Source: Stutzerimonas kunmingensis (GTDB lineage Bacteria > Pseudomonadota > Gammaproteobacteria > Pseudomonadales > Pseudomonadaceae). Taken from it: a DNA stretch of 64,000 bases. Under the pieces are notes generated by a model. That model searched no databases and was not told the origin of the DNA. It worked only from the letters and a program-made list of their open reading frames with translations. Position numbers and translations under genes: made by a program. This document shows, in pieces, positions 48,143 to 56,761 of the stretch. The stretch covers positions 620,001 through 684,000 of the forward strand of contig NZ_FORS01000002.1 in assembly GCF_900114065.1 (NCBI RefSeq). The letters run 5' to 3'. Each line of letters begins with the position of its first letter. Within the stretch, counting starts at the first letter, position 1.

Positions 48143-48769
48143 TTAGACAGGGTTGTTCAGGGTCGCGAGCGTGTCGATGTGCTGATACTCCGCGCCCAGT
48201 TCTTCGGCCAGCTTCCGTGCACGACCCAGGCGAATCGGCGCGCTCTCGATGTCTACCAGCACAGCCGGGCAAAGACTCGGTTCCAGAGCTGTCGACTCAC
48301 GCAAGCGGCCGTCCGTGAGGACCAGCAGTCGATGCTGCTCGGCGGGCTTGAGTTGCTGCCGACGACGCTGCCATGCTGCCGCCTGCTGCAAGGCATCCAA
48401 TAGCGGCGTGCCGCCACCTGCGCCGAGATCAGCCAGCCATTGTTGCTGCACACCGGTCACCTTGTGACCTGGCCAAACCCAGTCGGCTTGCTTGCCGTTG
48501 GCCCGCAAAAGCGCCAGCCGCACTCGTTGCCGCCGGGCCTGCTCGAACACCTCGCCGAGCAGCCCTTTCGCCTTGCTCAGCGCACCGTGGCGACGGGTCG
48601 AGCCCGAGGCATCGACGATGATCAGCCACACCTCGCTTGCCTGCCGACTTCGAGGTCTCAGGACGAGCTCATTCCGGTGCTGCGGCCTGCCGTTGAGCAT
48701 AAAGGTCGCGGCCCAGTCGATCCGCCCAGACACGCCGCCGCGACTGGCGCCATGCCGCCCTCCATTCAC
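48143..48769 (-). CDS. VWA-domain protein, chelatase subunit (ChlD/BchD C-terminal type)
   Basis: A 208-residue protein dominated by a von Willebrand A domain. The MIDAS metal site is DASGS at residues 53-57, with GGGTPLLDAL and VLTDGR later, as in the integrin-like domain of Mg-chelatase D and CobT. With the adjacent ChlI-like ATPase it would form the motor complex for CobN. The start (GTG at 48769) is uncertain. It follows the ChlI gene by 53 bases. Confidence 0.85.
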   Translation of the reverse strand: MNGGRHGASRGGVSGRIDWAATFMLNGRPQHRNELVLRPRSRQASEVWLIIVDASGSTRRHGALSKAKGLLGEVFEQARRQRVRLALLRANGKQADWVWPGHKVTGVQQQWLADLGAGGGTPLLDALQQAAAWQRRRQQLKPAEQHRLLVLTDGRLRESTALEPSLCPAVLVDIESAPIRLGRARKLAEELGAEYQHIDTLATLNNPV

Positions 48770-48822
48770 GCTACCCGGTGCTGCTCGTGCATCCGCGCCG
48801 GAGGCGCTGCGTGGGCGGATGC

Positions 48823-49845
48823 TCAGGGCTTTTTTGACCAGCGAGGCGGTTCACGCCGAGCACCCACAGGTTGAACCTGGGCCGGCAGCTGCCCCCAGTC
48901 GCCAGCGCCCTGATCATTCTGACCAGCGCTGGTGTCTTCCTTGGCTTGAGTCTGCTGTGGCTGCTGCTGCGGCGGTGAAGGCGGCGTTGCCTGCTGCTGC
49001 CGATGACGCAGAACAAAATCGGCCACCGCATCGATGTCCTCGGCCTCGATGCGTACCGAGCCACGCCAGGCCGCATGGGCGCGAGCAGCTCGCAACCAGA
49101 CCAGATCAGCTCGCAACCCATCGACCTCGGCGGCAAAGCAACGCTGACTGATTTGCTCCAGTGCTGCCTCGTCCAACGGAATATCGCGCAGCTGGGCGCG
49201 CGCTTGCTGGCAGCGCGCCCGCAGCGCCCCCTGCTCTTCCGACCATGAGGATAGAAAGCGCTGCGGATCGGCATCGAAATTCAGCCGACGGCGAACGATT
49301 TCCGCCCGCTGTGCAGGCTGTGGCCGCGCGTCCAGCGCAACGTTGAAGCCGAAACGGTCGAGCAACTGCGGCCGCAGTTCGCCCTCCTCGCTGTTCATGG
49401 TGCCGATGAGCACGAAGCGCGATGGGTGCCGATGGGAAACGCCGTCCCGCTCCACATGATTGATGCCGCTGGCCGCCGCATCGAGCAACAGGTCGACCAG
49501 GTGATCCGGCAGCAGGTTGACCTCGTCGACATAGAGCACGCCGCCATCGGCCTTGGCCAACAAGCCCGGCGAGAACTCGGCGCGCCCTTCACCCAGAGCT
49601 GCATCGAGATCCAGCGAGCCCACGATGCGTTCTTCACTGGCACCCAACGGCAAGGTGACGAACTGGCCGCTCGGCAGCAGGTCCGCCAGCCCTCGCGCCA
49701 GGGTCGATTTGGCCATGCCGCGAGGGCCTTCGATCAACACACCGCCAATCGCGGGATCGATTGCTGCCAGACAAAGGGCCAGCTTGAGGTCATCGGCTCC
49801 GACCACGGCGGCGAGGGGGAAATGGCTATCGCGCATGGCAGGCAT
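48823..49845 (-). CDS. ChlI-like AAA+ ATPase of the cobaltochelatase
   Basis: A 340-residue AAA+ protein of the Mg-chelatase I type. The Walker A is GPRGMAKST (residues 40-48), the Walker B VLYVDEVNLL, and the sensor-1 segment FVLIGTMNSEEGELRPQLLDRFG. The last 60 residues are Pro/Gln-rich (QQQATPPSPPQQQPQQ), like the linker that joins ATPase and VWA parts in ChlD. Thus the ChlD-like protein appears split into this gene and the VWA gene. It replaces CobS/CobT beside CobN. The start may be ATG 49845 or ATG 49836. Confidence 0.88.
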   Translation of the reverse strand: MPAMRDSHFPLAAVVGADDLKLALCLAAIDPAIGGVLIEGPRGMAKSTLARGLADLLPSGQFVTLPLGASEERIVGSLDLDAALGEGRAEFSPGLLAKADGGVLYVDEVNLLPDHLVDLLLDAAASGINHVERDGVSHRHPSRFVLIGTMNSEEGELRPQLLDRFGFNVALDARPQPAQRAEIVRRRLNFDADPQRFLSSWSEEQGALRARCQQARAQLRDIPLDEAALEQISQRCFAAEVDGLRADLVWLRAARAHAAWRGSVRIEAEDIDAVADFVLRHRQQQATPPSPPQQQPQQTQAKEDTSAGQNDQGAGDWGQLPAQVQPVGARREPPRWSKKP

Positions 49846-49896
49846 CCGTAGAGGCAGAAAGCGGTACGTAGGGTGGGATGGAGGAAAGGCGCTCGC

Positions 49897-52800
49897 TCAT
49901 GACTCCTCGCTATCGATCAGCAGATTTTCCAGCGCTTCCTGATACTCGCCGGGCTCCTCCCAGAGCCCACGTTGCTGGGCTTCCAGCAGGCGTTCGAGGA
50001 TGTCCTGCAGGGCCTCGGGGTTGTGTAGCTGGATGAACTCCCGGGTATCTCGGTCCAGCGCATAGGCATCGGCCAGCAGCGCGTACTGGTGATCATCGAT
50101 CAGCCCGGTGGTGGCATCGAAGGCGAACAGGTAATCCACCGTGGCCGCCAGTTCGAAGGCGCCCTTGTAGCCGTGCCGCTTCATGCCGGCGATCCACTTG
50201 GGGTTGGCCGCGCGGGAACGCACCACCCTGCCCAACTCTTCTTTCAGGCTGCGGATTATCGGGTTGTCCGGCTGACTGTTGTCGCCGTGGTAGCTCGCCA
50301 CCGATCCGCTGCGCAGGGTTTCGGCGGCGGCCAGCATGCCGCCCTGAAACTGGTAGTAGTCGTTGGAATCGAGAATGTCGTGTTCGCGGTTGTCCTGATT
50401 CTGCAGCACCGCCTGTACCTGTTGCAGTCTCTCGGCGAAGCGCGCTCGCGCCGGTACGCCTTCGTCGTCCTTGCCATAGGCATAGCCGCCCCAGTTCAGG
50501 TAGACCTCAGCCAGGTCCTCGCGGCTCTGCCAGCGGCGGTCTTCGATGACGTTCTGCACCCCCGCACCGTAGGCACCGGGCATCGACCCGAAGATGCGCC
50601 AGCCGGCCTGACGCCGCGCTTGTGCCTCGTCCAGACCGCCGTCCTCAAGCTCGAGGGATTCACGCCAGACCCGCGCGGACAGCGGATTCATATCCTCCGG
50701 CTCATCGAGATCGGCCACCGCTTGCACCGCTTCGTCGAAGATGCGAATCAGGTTGGCGAAGGCATCGCGGAAGAAGCCGGACACTCGCAACGTGACGTCC
50801 ACCCGTGGCCGACCCAGTTCTTCCAGCGGCACGATCTCGAAACGTTCCAGCCGGCCGCTCCCTGGCTGCCAGACCGGCCGCACTCCGAGCAACGCCATGG
50901 CCTGCGCCATGTCATCGCCGCCGGTTCGCATGGTCGCGGTGCCCCACATCGACAGTCCGAGTTGCCGCAGGTAGTCGCCATGGTCCTGCATATGCCGTTC
51001 GAGCAGGCGCTCGGTGGCTTGCACTCCAATGCGCCAGGCGGTCGGCGTGGGCAGGTTGCGCACGTCGACGGTGAAAAAATTGCGGCCTGTCGGCAGCACA
51101 TCGAGGCGACCACGGCTCGGCGCACCGCTGGGGCCAGCCGGCACGAAGCGGCCCTGCAAAGCCGCCAGCAGGCCCGCCATTTCTTCCTCGCCGCAACTGT
51201 CCAGCATTGGCGCGACCTGCCCACGCAGCTGCTCGATCACTTCGCTGCTGGCCGGTCCGAAGCCCTGCGACTCGCTGTCGATAAGCCCCAGCGCAAGCAT
51301 CTCCAGCCGCTCCCGGGTGTCGCCATGGGTGCGCCAGAGGCTGGCATCGCAGCGCTGTAGCACCTCAGGCCGCGGCCCCAGCCAGGGCGCAGCCATGTCA
51401 CAGTTGATGGGGTCGAAATCCAATCCCAGATCATCGGCCAGTGCCCGCAACAGGCTGGCGTTGGCCCCTATCCCGTTGCCTCGGGGAATGCGCAGCAGCG
51501 CAAGCAGGGTGTCACGCCGCAGTCGTCCGCTGGGAGACTCGCCGAAGACGTGCAAACCATCGCGTATCTGGGATTCCTTCAGATCGCAGAGATAGGCATC
51601 GAGCTGCGGCAGCCAACTGTTGGGATCGTCGCTCAGTTGCAGCCCCAGCTCGCGGTCCAGATTGGCCTCGCGCACCAGCACAAGGATCTCGCTGCGCAGC
51701 TCGGACGCGCGCCGCAAGTCGAGCTGACTGGCTTCGTAGTACTCGTCGGCCAGGCGCTCGATGTCACGCAGCGGGCCATAACTTTCGGCGCGCGTGAGTG
51801 GCGGCATCAGGTGGTCGATGATTACCGCCTGGGTACGGCGCTTGGCCTGGGCCCCTTCGCCCGGATCGTTGACGATGAAGGGATAGATATTCGGCAGCGG
51901 GCCGAGCACCACGTCCGGCCAGCAGCAGTCGGACAGCCCAACGCTTTTGCCCGGCAACCATTCGAGGTTGCCGTGCTTGCCGACGTGGATCACCGCATCA
52001 GCGGCGTAGCGCATGCGCAGCCAGGCGTAGAACGCGAGGTAGCCGTGCGGCGGTACCAGATCGGGGTCGTGATACATGGCGGCCGCGTCGAGCTGATAGC
52101 CACGCGCCGGTTGTATGCCAACGAAGGTCGAGCCGAAACGCAGCCCGGCGATCATCAGCCGACCAGAACGAAACATCGGGTCCTGCTCGGGCGTGCCCCA
52201 GCGATCGATCACCGCCTGCTGGTTGGCAACTGGTAGCCCACCGAAGAACGGCTGGTACTCCTGCAGTGCCAGGCTCTGGGCACAGGGCCGCAAATCGAGG
52301 TTATCGAGGTCGTTGGTAACGCCGCCGAGTAGCTCATGGATCAGCGCCGTGCCGCTCTCGGGCAGATCGGCCACCGGGTATCCCTGCGCCTGCAGTGCGC
52401 GAAGGATGTTCAGCGCAGCGGCCGGCGTATCCAGCCCGACCCCGTTGCCGATGCGGCCGTCACGGGTGGGATAGTTGGCCAGGATGAGCGCGACTCGCTT
52501 GTCGCCGTTAGGTAACCGCGCAAGCCAAGCCCACCTCTGGGCAAGCTCGGCGACATGGTCCATGCCTGGCAGATGCGGTTGGTAGCAGATCACGTCGCTC
52601 TGGCTGCGTTCGCTGCGCCAGGCCAGGCCCTTGAAACTGATAGGCCGGGTAATCAGTCGGCCGTCCAGCTCCGGCAGCACGATATGCATCGCCAGGTCTC
52701 GCGACCCCAGGCCCTGAGCGTTGGCCTGCCATTGTTCGTGGTTATCCAGGGCGCAGATGGCTTGCAGCACCGGGATGTCCAGACGGAAGGGCCGCAGGTT

Positions 52801-53628
52801 TGGAGCGTCCGGGCTGGACTGGGCGAAGCCTGTTGTATTGATGATCACCGCAGCGCCGCTCTGCTCCAGCCAGGCCTCGACCTGCGTGAGGCAAGCCGCC
52901 TCCTTCAGGCTGGCCACGGCGATAGGCAAGGGGTTAAGGCCCTGAGCCGTCAGCCGCTCACAGAAGGTGTCGATGAAGGCCGTATTCGCCGCCTGAACCT
53001 GCGTGCGATAGAAGATCAGCCCAACCACCGGTGCGTCCGCTCGCCAGTCGCGCTGCCAATCATCCAAGGACGCGGTTGACTGATGGGGGTGATAGATCGC
53101 CACCCGCGCCAGCGCCTCGGGTTCGTGCCAGGCATAGTTTCGGCCCAACCAGCGACTGGCGATGCAGTGGTAGAACTGGCGCGCGTTGTCGATGCCACCC
53201 TGGCGCAGGAACTGCCACAACCGATGGCTATCCTCGGCCGGCACATTGCCGAGCTCGCTCAACTCAGGATCAGGGCTGTCATCGCCCGGCACCATGATGA
53301 TCTTGGCGCCGCGCTGGCCCAGCTCCACCAGCCGTTCGATTCCGTAGCGCCAGTAACTGACGCCACCGTGAACGGAAATCAGGATGACCTTGGCGTGCTG
53401 CAGGACCTGCTCGACATAGAAGTCTATCGACGCGTTGTTGCCCAACTGGGCCGGGCTCGCCAGCCGCAGGCTGGGGTAATCCTCAGGCAGCTGGCCGGCC
53501 ACCTCGGCCAGCAGTGACAGATGCGAATCACCCGTGCACAGCACGACGATGTCCCCAGGTGTCTGGCCCAGGTCGGCAATGCTGTCGGCCGGCAGTTGCT
53601 GGCCGGGCTGGGTGCGCAGCAGATGCAC
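49897..53628 (-). CDS. cobN: Cobaltochelatase subunit CobN
   Basis: The 1243-residue large subunit inserts cobalt into hydrogenobyrinic acid a,c-diamide with ATP, and is related to Mg-chelatase H. Typical segments are VILISVHGGVSYWRYGIERL near the N-terminus, VIHVGKHGNLEWLPGKSVGLS in the middle, and WGTATMRTGGDDMAQAMALLGVRP and RVSGFFRDAFANLIRIFDEAV in the last third. Length fits the family. Translation starts at a GTG (53628) six bases after the cobW stop. Confidence 0.96.
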   Translation of the reverse strand: MHLLRTQPGQQLPADSIADLGQTPGDIVVLCTGDSHLSLLAEVAGQLPEDYPSLRLASPAQLGNNASIDFYVEQVLQHAKVILISVHGGVSYWRYGIERLVELGQRGAKIIMVPGDDSPDPELSELGNVPAEDSHRLWQFLRQGGIDNARQFYHCIASRWLGRNYAWHEPEALARVAIYHPHQSTASLDDWQRDWRADAPVVGLIFYRTQVQAANTAFIDTFCERLTAQGLNPLPIAVASLKEAACLTQVEAWLEQSGAAVIINTTGFAQSSPDAPNLRPFRLDIPVLQAICALDNHEQWQANAQGLGSRDLAMHIVLPELDGRLITRPISFKGLAWRSERSQSDVICYQPHLPGMDHVAELAQRWAWLARLPNGDKRVALILANYPTRDGRIGNGVGLDTPAAALNILRALQAQGYPVADLPESGTALIHELLGGVTNDLDNLDLRPCAQSLALQEYQPFFGGLPVANQQAVIDRWGTPEQDPMFRSGRLMIAGLRFGSTFVGIQPARGYQLDAAAMYHDPDLVPPHGYLAFYAWLRMRYAADAVIHVGKHGNLEWLPGKSVGLSDCCWPDVVLGPLPNIYPFIVNDPGEGAQAKRRTQAVIIDHLMPPLTRAESYGPLRDIERLADEYYEASQLDLRRASELRSEILVLVREANLDRELGLQLSDDPNSWLPQLDAYLCDLKESQIRDGLHVFGESPSGRLRRDTLLALLRIPRGNGIGANASLLRALADDLGLDFDPINCDMAAPWLGPRPEVLQRCDASLWRTHGDTRERLEMLALGLIDSESQGFGPASSEVIEQLRGQVAPMLDSCGEEEMAGLLAALQGRFVPAGPSGAPSRGRLDVLPTGRNFFTVDVRNLPTPTAWRIGVQATERLLERHMQDHGDYLRQLGLSMWGTATMRTGGDDMAQAMALLGVRPVWQPGSGRLERFEIVPLEELGRPRVDVTLRVSGFFRDAFANLIRIFDEAVQAVADLDEPEDMNPLSARVWRESLELEDGGLDEAQARRQAGWRIFGSMPGAYGAGVQNVIEDRRWQSREDLAEVYLNWGGYAYGKDDEGVPARARFAERLQQVQAVLQNQDNREHDILDSNDYYQFQGGMLAAAETLRSGSVASYHGDNSQPDNPIIRSLKEELGRVVRSRAANPKWIAGMKRHGYKGAFELAATVDYLFAFDATTGLIDDHQYALLADAYALDRDTREFIQLHNPEALQDILERLLEAQQRGLWEEPGEYQEALENLLIDSEES

Positions 53629-53634
53629 GGCCGG

Positions 53635-54690
53635 TCAGCCCGCCAGTGCCGCGTTCAGTTCGGCGTCTATCGCTGCTGGGTCAAGCGACTGGCCGATGAT
53701 GACCAGCCGGGTGGTACGCACTTCACCGGCCTGCCAGGGGCGGTCGAAGTGCTTGTCGAAACGCTGCCCCACGCCTTGCAGCAGCAGGCGCATAGGCTTG
53801 CCTGGAATTGCAGCGAAGCCCTTGATGCGCAGGATGCCGTGCTTGACCACCGCGTCTTTCAACGCCTGCAGCAGCCTGTCGTCAGCGGCCTCCGGCAACT
53901 CGACCGAGAAAGAATCGAAGGCTTCGTGATCGTGCTCTTCATGGTCTTCCTGATCGTGATGGGTCTTGCGCCCTTCGATGTGCAGTTCGGTTTCGCAATC
54001 CAGGCCCAGCAGCACGTTCAGCGGCAGCTCGCCGCCGTGCGCCTCGATGACTTTGACCCCCTCGGGCAGCTCCTCGGCCACCTCGGCCCGCACCGCTGCC
54101 AATGCCTCTGGCGACAGCAGGTCGGCCTTGTTGAGGATGACCAGATCGGCGCTGGCCAGCTGATCGGCGAACAGCTCATGCAGAGGCGATTCGTGATCGA
54201 GATTGGGATCGAGCTTGCGCTGGGCATCGACCTGATCGGGGAATGCGGCAAAGGTGCCGGCGGCCACCGCCGGGCTGTCGACGACGGTGATCACCGCATC
54301 CACGGTGCAGGCGTTACGGATTTCCGGCCAGTTGAAGGCCTGCACCAGCGGCTTGGGCAGCGCCAGGCCCGAGGTTTCGATGAGGATATGGTCAAGGTCG
54401 CCACGGCGCGCCACCAGTTCACGCATCACCGGGAAGAATTCCTCCTGCACCGTGCAGCAGAGGCAGCCGTTGGCCAGCTCGAAGACGCGGCCGTTGGCCT
54501 CCTCTTCGCTACAGCCGATGGAGCACTGCTTGAGAATTTCGCCATCGATGCCCAGCTCGCCGAACTCGTTGACGATCACGGCGATACGACGCCCTTCGGC
54601 ATTGCCCAGCATGTGGCGCAGCAAGGTGGTTTTGCCGGCGCCGAGAAAGCCGGTAACGATAGTGACGGGAAGTTTAGAGAGGGTTTTCAT
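53635..54690 (-). CDS. cobW: CobW GTPase (COG0523 metal chaperone)
   Basis: A 351-residue G3E GTPase, a proposed cobalt chaperone for the chelatase. The Walker A is GFLGAGKTT (residues 14-22), the metal-binding CLCC motif is at 76-79, the NKAD guanine specificity motif at 187-190, and a His/Asp/Glu-rich stretch lies near 244-255 (HHDQEDHEEHDHE). A CobW C-terminal domain follows. It is first in the operon cobW-cobN-ChlI-VWA-cobF and lies 107 bases after a cobalamin riboswitch. Confidence 0.95.
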   Translation of the reverse strand: MKTLSKLPVTIVTGFLGAGKTTLLRHMLGNAEGRRIAVIVNEFGELGIDGEILKQCSIGCSEEEANGRVFELANGCLCCTVQEEFFPVMRELVARRGDLDHILIETSGLALPKPLVQAFNWPEIRNACTVDAVITVVDSPAVAAGTFAAFPDQVDAQRKLDPNLDHESPLHELFADQLASADLVILNKADLLSPEALAAVRAEVAEELPEGVKVIEAHGGELPLNVLLGLDCETELHIEGRKTHHDQEDHEEHDHEAFDSFSVELPEAADDRLLQALKDAVVKHGILRIKGFAAIPGKPMRLLLQGVGQRFDKHFDRPWQAGEVRTTRLVIIGQSLDPAAIDAELNAALAG

Positions 54691-54796
54691 CGTGGCCCTG
54701 CAAGCATCGAGAAATAGATGAGCAGGCAGGCGGACACTACGTGGCGACGTGCGCCAACAAGCACCACCGGAGCACCCCGCCCGGTTGTCAATGTGT

Positions 54797-54995
54797 AGCG
54801 AGGCAGGTCTCCTGGCTCACGACCGGGCAACGCGTGGCGCGTCTGCCATTACCCTCGCCTTCCCGCGTCAGTTGCAGTGGCTGGCGCGCCAGCTACGCGG
54901 CGCACCCAAGGGTCAGTCATTTACAGTTGCGGGGGCAGCCACGGCTTTCCGTGTTCCCTCTTAGCTCTGGCAGCGCCAGAGAACCTCGACCCGTG
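54797..54995 (-). promoter_or_regulatory. Cobalamin riboswitch upstream of cobW
   Basis: Read on the minus strand: GCTAAGAGGGAACACGG, the B12 box CTGCCCCCGCAACTGTAA, a GCGGGAAGGCGAGGG segment, and GTGAGCCAGGAGACCTGCC near 54798-54820. It controls cobW-cobN-ChlI-VWA-cobF. The 54691-55118 gap holds no gene apart from this element and the cobE upstream region. Confidence 0.95.
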
Positions 54996-55118
54996 AAGGC
55001 TACGCAGAGCCTTGGAGCGGGTCAATCGCCACGGTTGACCTCGGGAAAAGCTTCGTGGTGTCCTTGCGCCCCCTTGATGCCTGACCGTGTTCGGCTACGG
55101 TCCTTACGACTGAGCGCC

Positions 55119-55577
55119 ATGCCCCTCCAAACCGCCAAAGATTCGTCCGCGCCCGATGCCTCTGCAGCGTCGGGTGCGCAGTTGTACGTCGCGGGCCTCG
55201 GGTGCCGCAGGGGCTGCAGCCGGATCGAACTCGAGGCGCTTCTGCATCGCGCATTGAGGGAGCATGGATTGGCGATCGCAGCGCTCAGCTGCCTGGCCAG
55301 CAGTGAGCGCAAAACGGACGAGCCAGGCCTGCACGAGCTGGCAGCGCACCTGCAGTTGCCCCTGGCCTTGCTGTCAGCTGCAGAGCTCGCGCCGTATGAT
55401 GCGGCGCTCAGCGAGGCCTCGCCGCTCAGCAAGATGCTAACTGGCAGCGCCGGACTCGCCGAGGCCAGCGCCCTGGCACAGGCTGAATCCCTGAGTGACG
55501 GCAAAGCCAGGTTGCTGTGCAGAAAGCTGCGCTCCGCCAACGCAACGTGCGCGATCGCCGTCACCCGCCTTTCCTGA
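55119..55577 (+). CDS. cobE: CobE, CbiG C-terminal-domain protein
   Basis: A 152-residue protein needed in the aerobic pathway, with unclear biochemistry. It contains the CbiG-C motif YVAGLGCRRGCSRIELEALL near residue 30, followed by SERKTDEPGLHELAAHLQLPL. The start at 55119 is chosen as nearest the conserved part; ATG 55077 is in frame. The frame continues far upstream through the riboswitch region without family similarity. It is divergent from cobW and followed by cobM 11 bases later. Confidence 0.85.
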   Translation: MPLQTAKDSSAPDASAASGAQLYVAGLGCRRGCSRIELEALLHRALREHGLAIAALSCLASSERKTDEPGLHELAAHLQLPLALLSAAELAPYDAALSEASPLSKMLTGSAGLAEASALAQAESLSDGKARLLCRKLRSANATCAIAVTRLS

Positions 55578-55588
55578 TTGGAGTTTGC

Positions 55589-56344
55589 ATGACCGTCTAT
55601 TTCATCGGCGCCGGCCCGGGCGATCCGGAACTGATCACCGTCAAAGGGCAGCGTCTGGTGCGCAGTTGCCCGGTCATCCTCTACGCCGGCTCGCTGGTCC
55701 CGGCCGCTGTACTCGAAGGTCATGGCGCCGAGCAGGTGATCAACACCGCCGAGCTGCATCTGGACGAGATCATCGAGCTGATCCGGCAGGCCGATGCCAA
55801 GGGTCAGGACGTAGCGCGGGTGCATTCCGGCGACCCGTCTCTGTATGGCGCCATCGGTGAGCAGATCCGCCACCTGCGGAGGCTTGGCATCGCCTTCCAG
55901 ATCGTTCCGGGCGTCACCGCGACGGCCGCCTGCGCCGCGCTTCTGGACGTCGAACTGACGCTGCCGCAGGTTTCCCAGACGCTGATCCTGACGCGTTACG
56001 CCACCAAGTCGGACATGCCCCCCGGTGAAGAACTGCACGACCTGGCCCGCCACGGCGCGACCATGGCGATTCATCTTGGCGTTCAGCACCTGTCCCGCAT
56101 CGTCGCCGAGCTGTTACCGCATTACGGCCTGGATTGCCCGATTGCCGTGGTGCACCGCGCCAGCTGGCCCGATCAGGATTGGGTGACAGGCACCCTGGCC
56201 GACATCGAAGCCAAGGTAAGCGAGAAGGGCTTTCGCCGTACGGCGTTGATCCTCGTCGGCCGAGTGCTGACGGCCGAGGCGTTTGCCGATTCGGCGCTGT
56301 ACAACGTGGACACGACGCACCTGTATCGCTCGCCGAGCCCGTGA
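55589..56344 (+). CDS. cobM: Precorrin-4 C11-methyltransferase
   Basis: A 251-residue SAM-dependent methylase with [20 protein letters not shown] at the N-terminus, DVARVHSGDPSLYGAIGEQI and IVPGVTATAACAALLDVELT. It converts precorrin-4 to precorrin-5. TTGGAG lies five bases before the ATG. It forms a short operon with cobE, which has no riboswitch on its strand. Confidence 0.96.
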   Translation: MTVYFIGAGPGDPELITVKGQRLVRSCPVILYAGSLVPAAVLEGHGAEQVINTAELHLDEIIELIRQADAKGQDVARVHSGDPSLYGAIGEQIRHLRRLGIAFQIVPGVTATAACAALLDVELTLPQVSQTLILTRYATKSDMPPGEELHDLARHGATMAIHLGVQHLSRIVAELLPHYGLDCPIAVVHRASWPDQDWVTGTLADIEAKVSEKGFRRTALILVGRVLTAEAFADSALYNVDTTHLYRSPSP

Positions 56345-56761
56345 CCCAAGCGCGGGTCTCGTGGGCGATAGCCAATAACAGTGACCGCCATGCCCACCTA
56401 GGCAATGGCCTTTCGTCTAGCCGCCGAGCACGCGCGGGCTGTGGAACGGAGAGCCAAGTGTTACCATTGTCGACTTTCACGCCGCGCTAGATGCTCAAAG
56501 CACCGGCAGCCGGCAATACGACGCCCGACACACCTACGCAACCATGTACCTGACGATTAGCCATGAACCCTCTTCGTTCATGGCCAAACCCATTGGGTAC
56601 CGCGTCCAGATGTTGCTCTCAACTTATGCCAAATGGCTGAGCTCGGCCTCCGATTGGAACGAGCTCGAAAAGCTGCCTGCCAGAATCAAACTGGTACGTA
56701 CTTGGTATGGGGAACGGAGGCAGGCGATTAACCACCGCTGTTACACCCGCAGGACAAGTCT
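56345..56761. other. 417-base region ahead of ybiT
   Basis: I find no certain gene. The second half is less GC-rich than its surroundings. A perfect 9-bp hairpin GCCATGAAC/GTTCATGGC with a 7-base loop lies at 56560-56584. A 73-codon frame (56544-56765), MYLTISHEPSSF onward, runs into the ybiT start and could be a leader peptide, but nothing confirms it. The ybiT promoter and leader must be here. Confidence 0.4.

Noticed and set aside
54741..55118. An N-terminal extension of cobE in the same frame
   Set aside because: It would translate the reverse complement of the cobalamin riboswitch; the conserved CobE sequence begins only after 55119.
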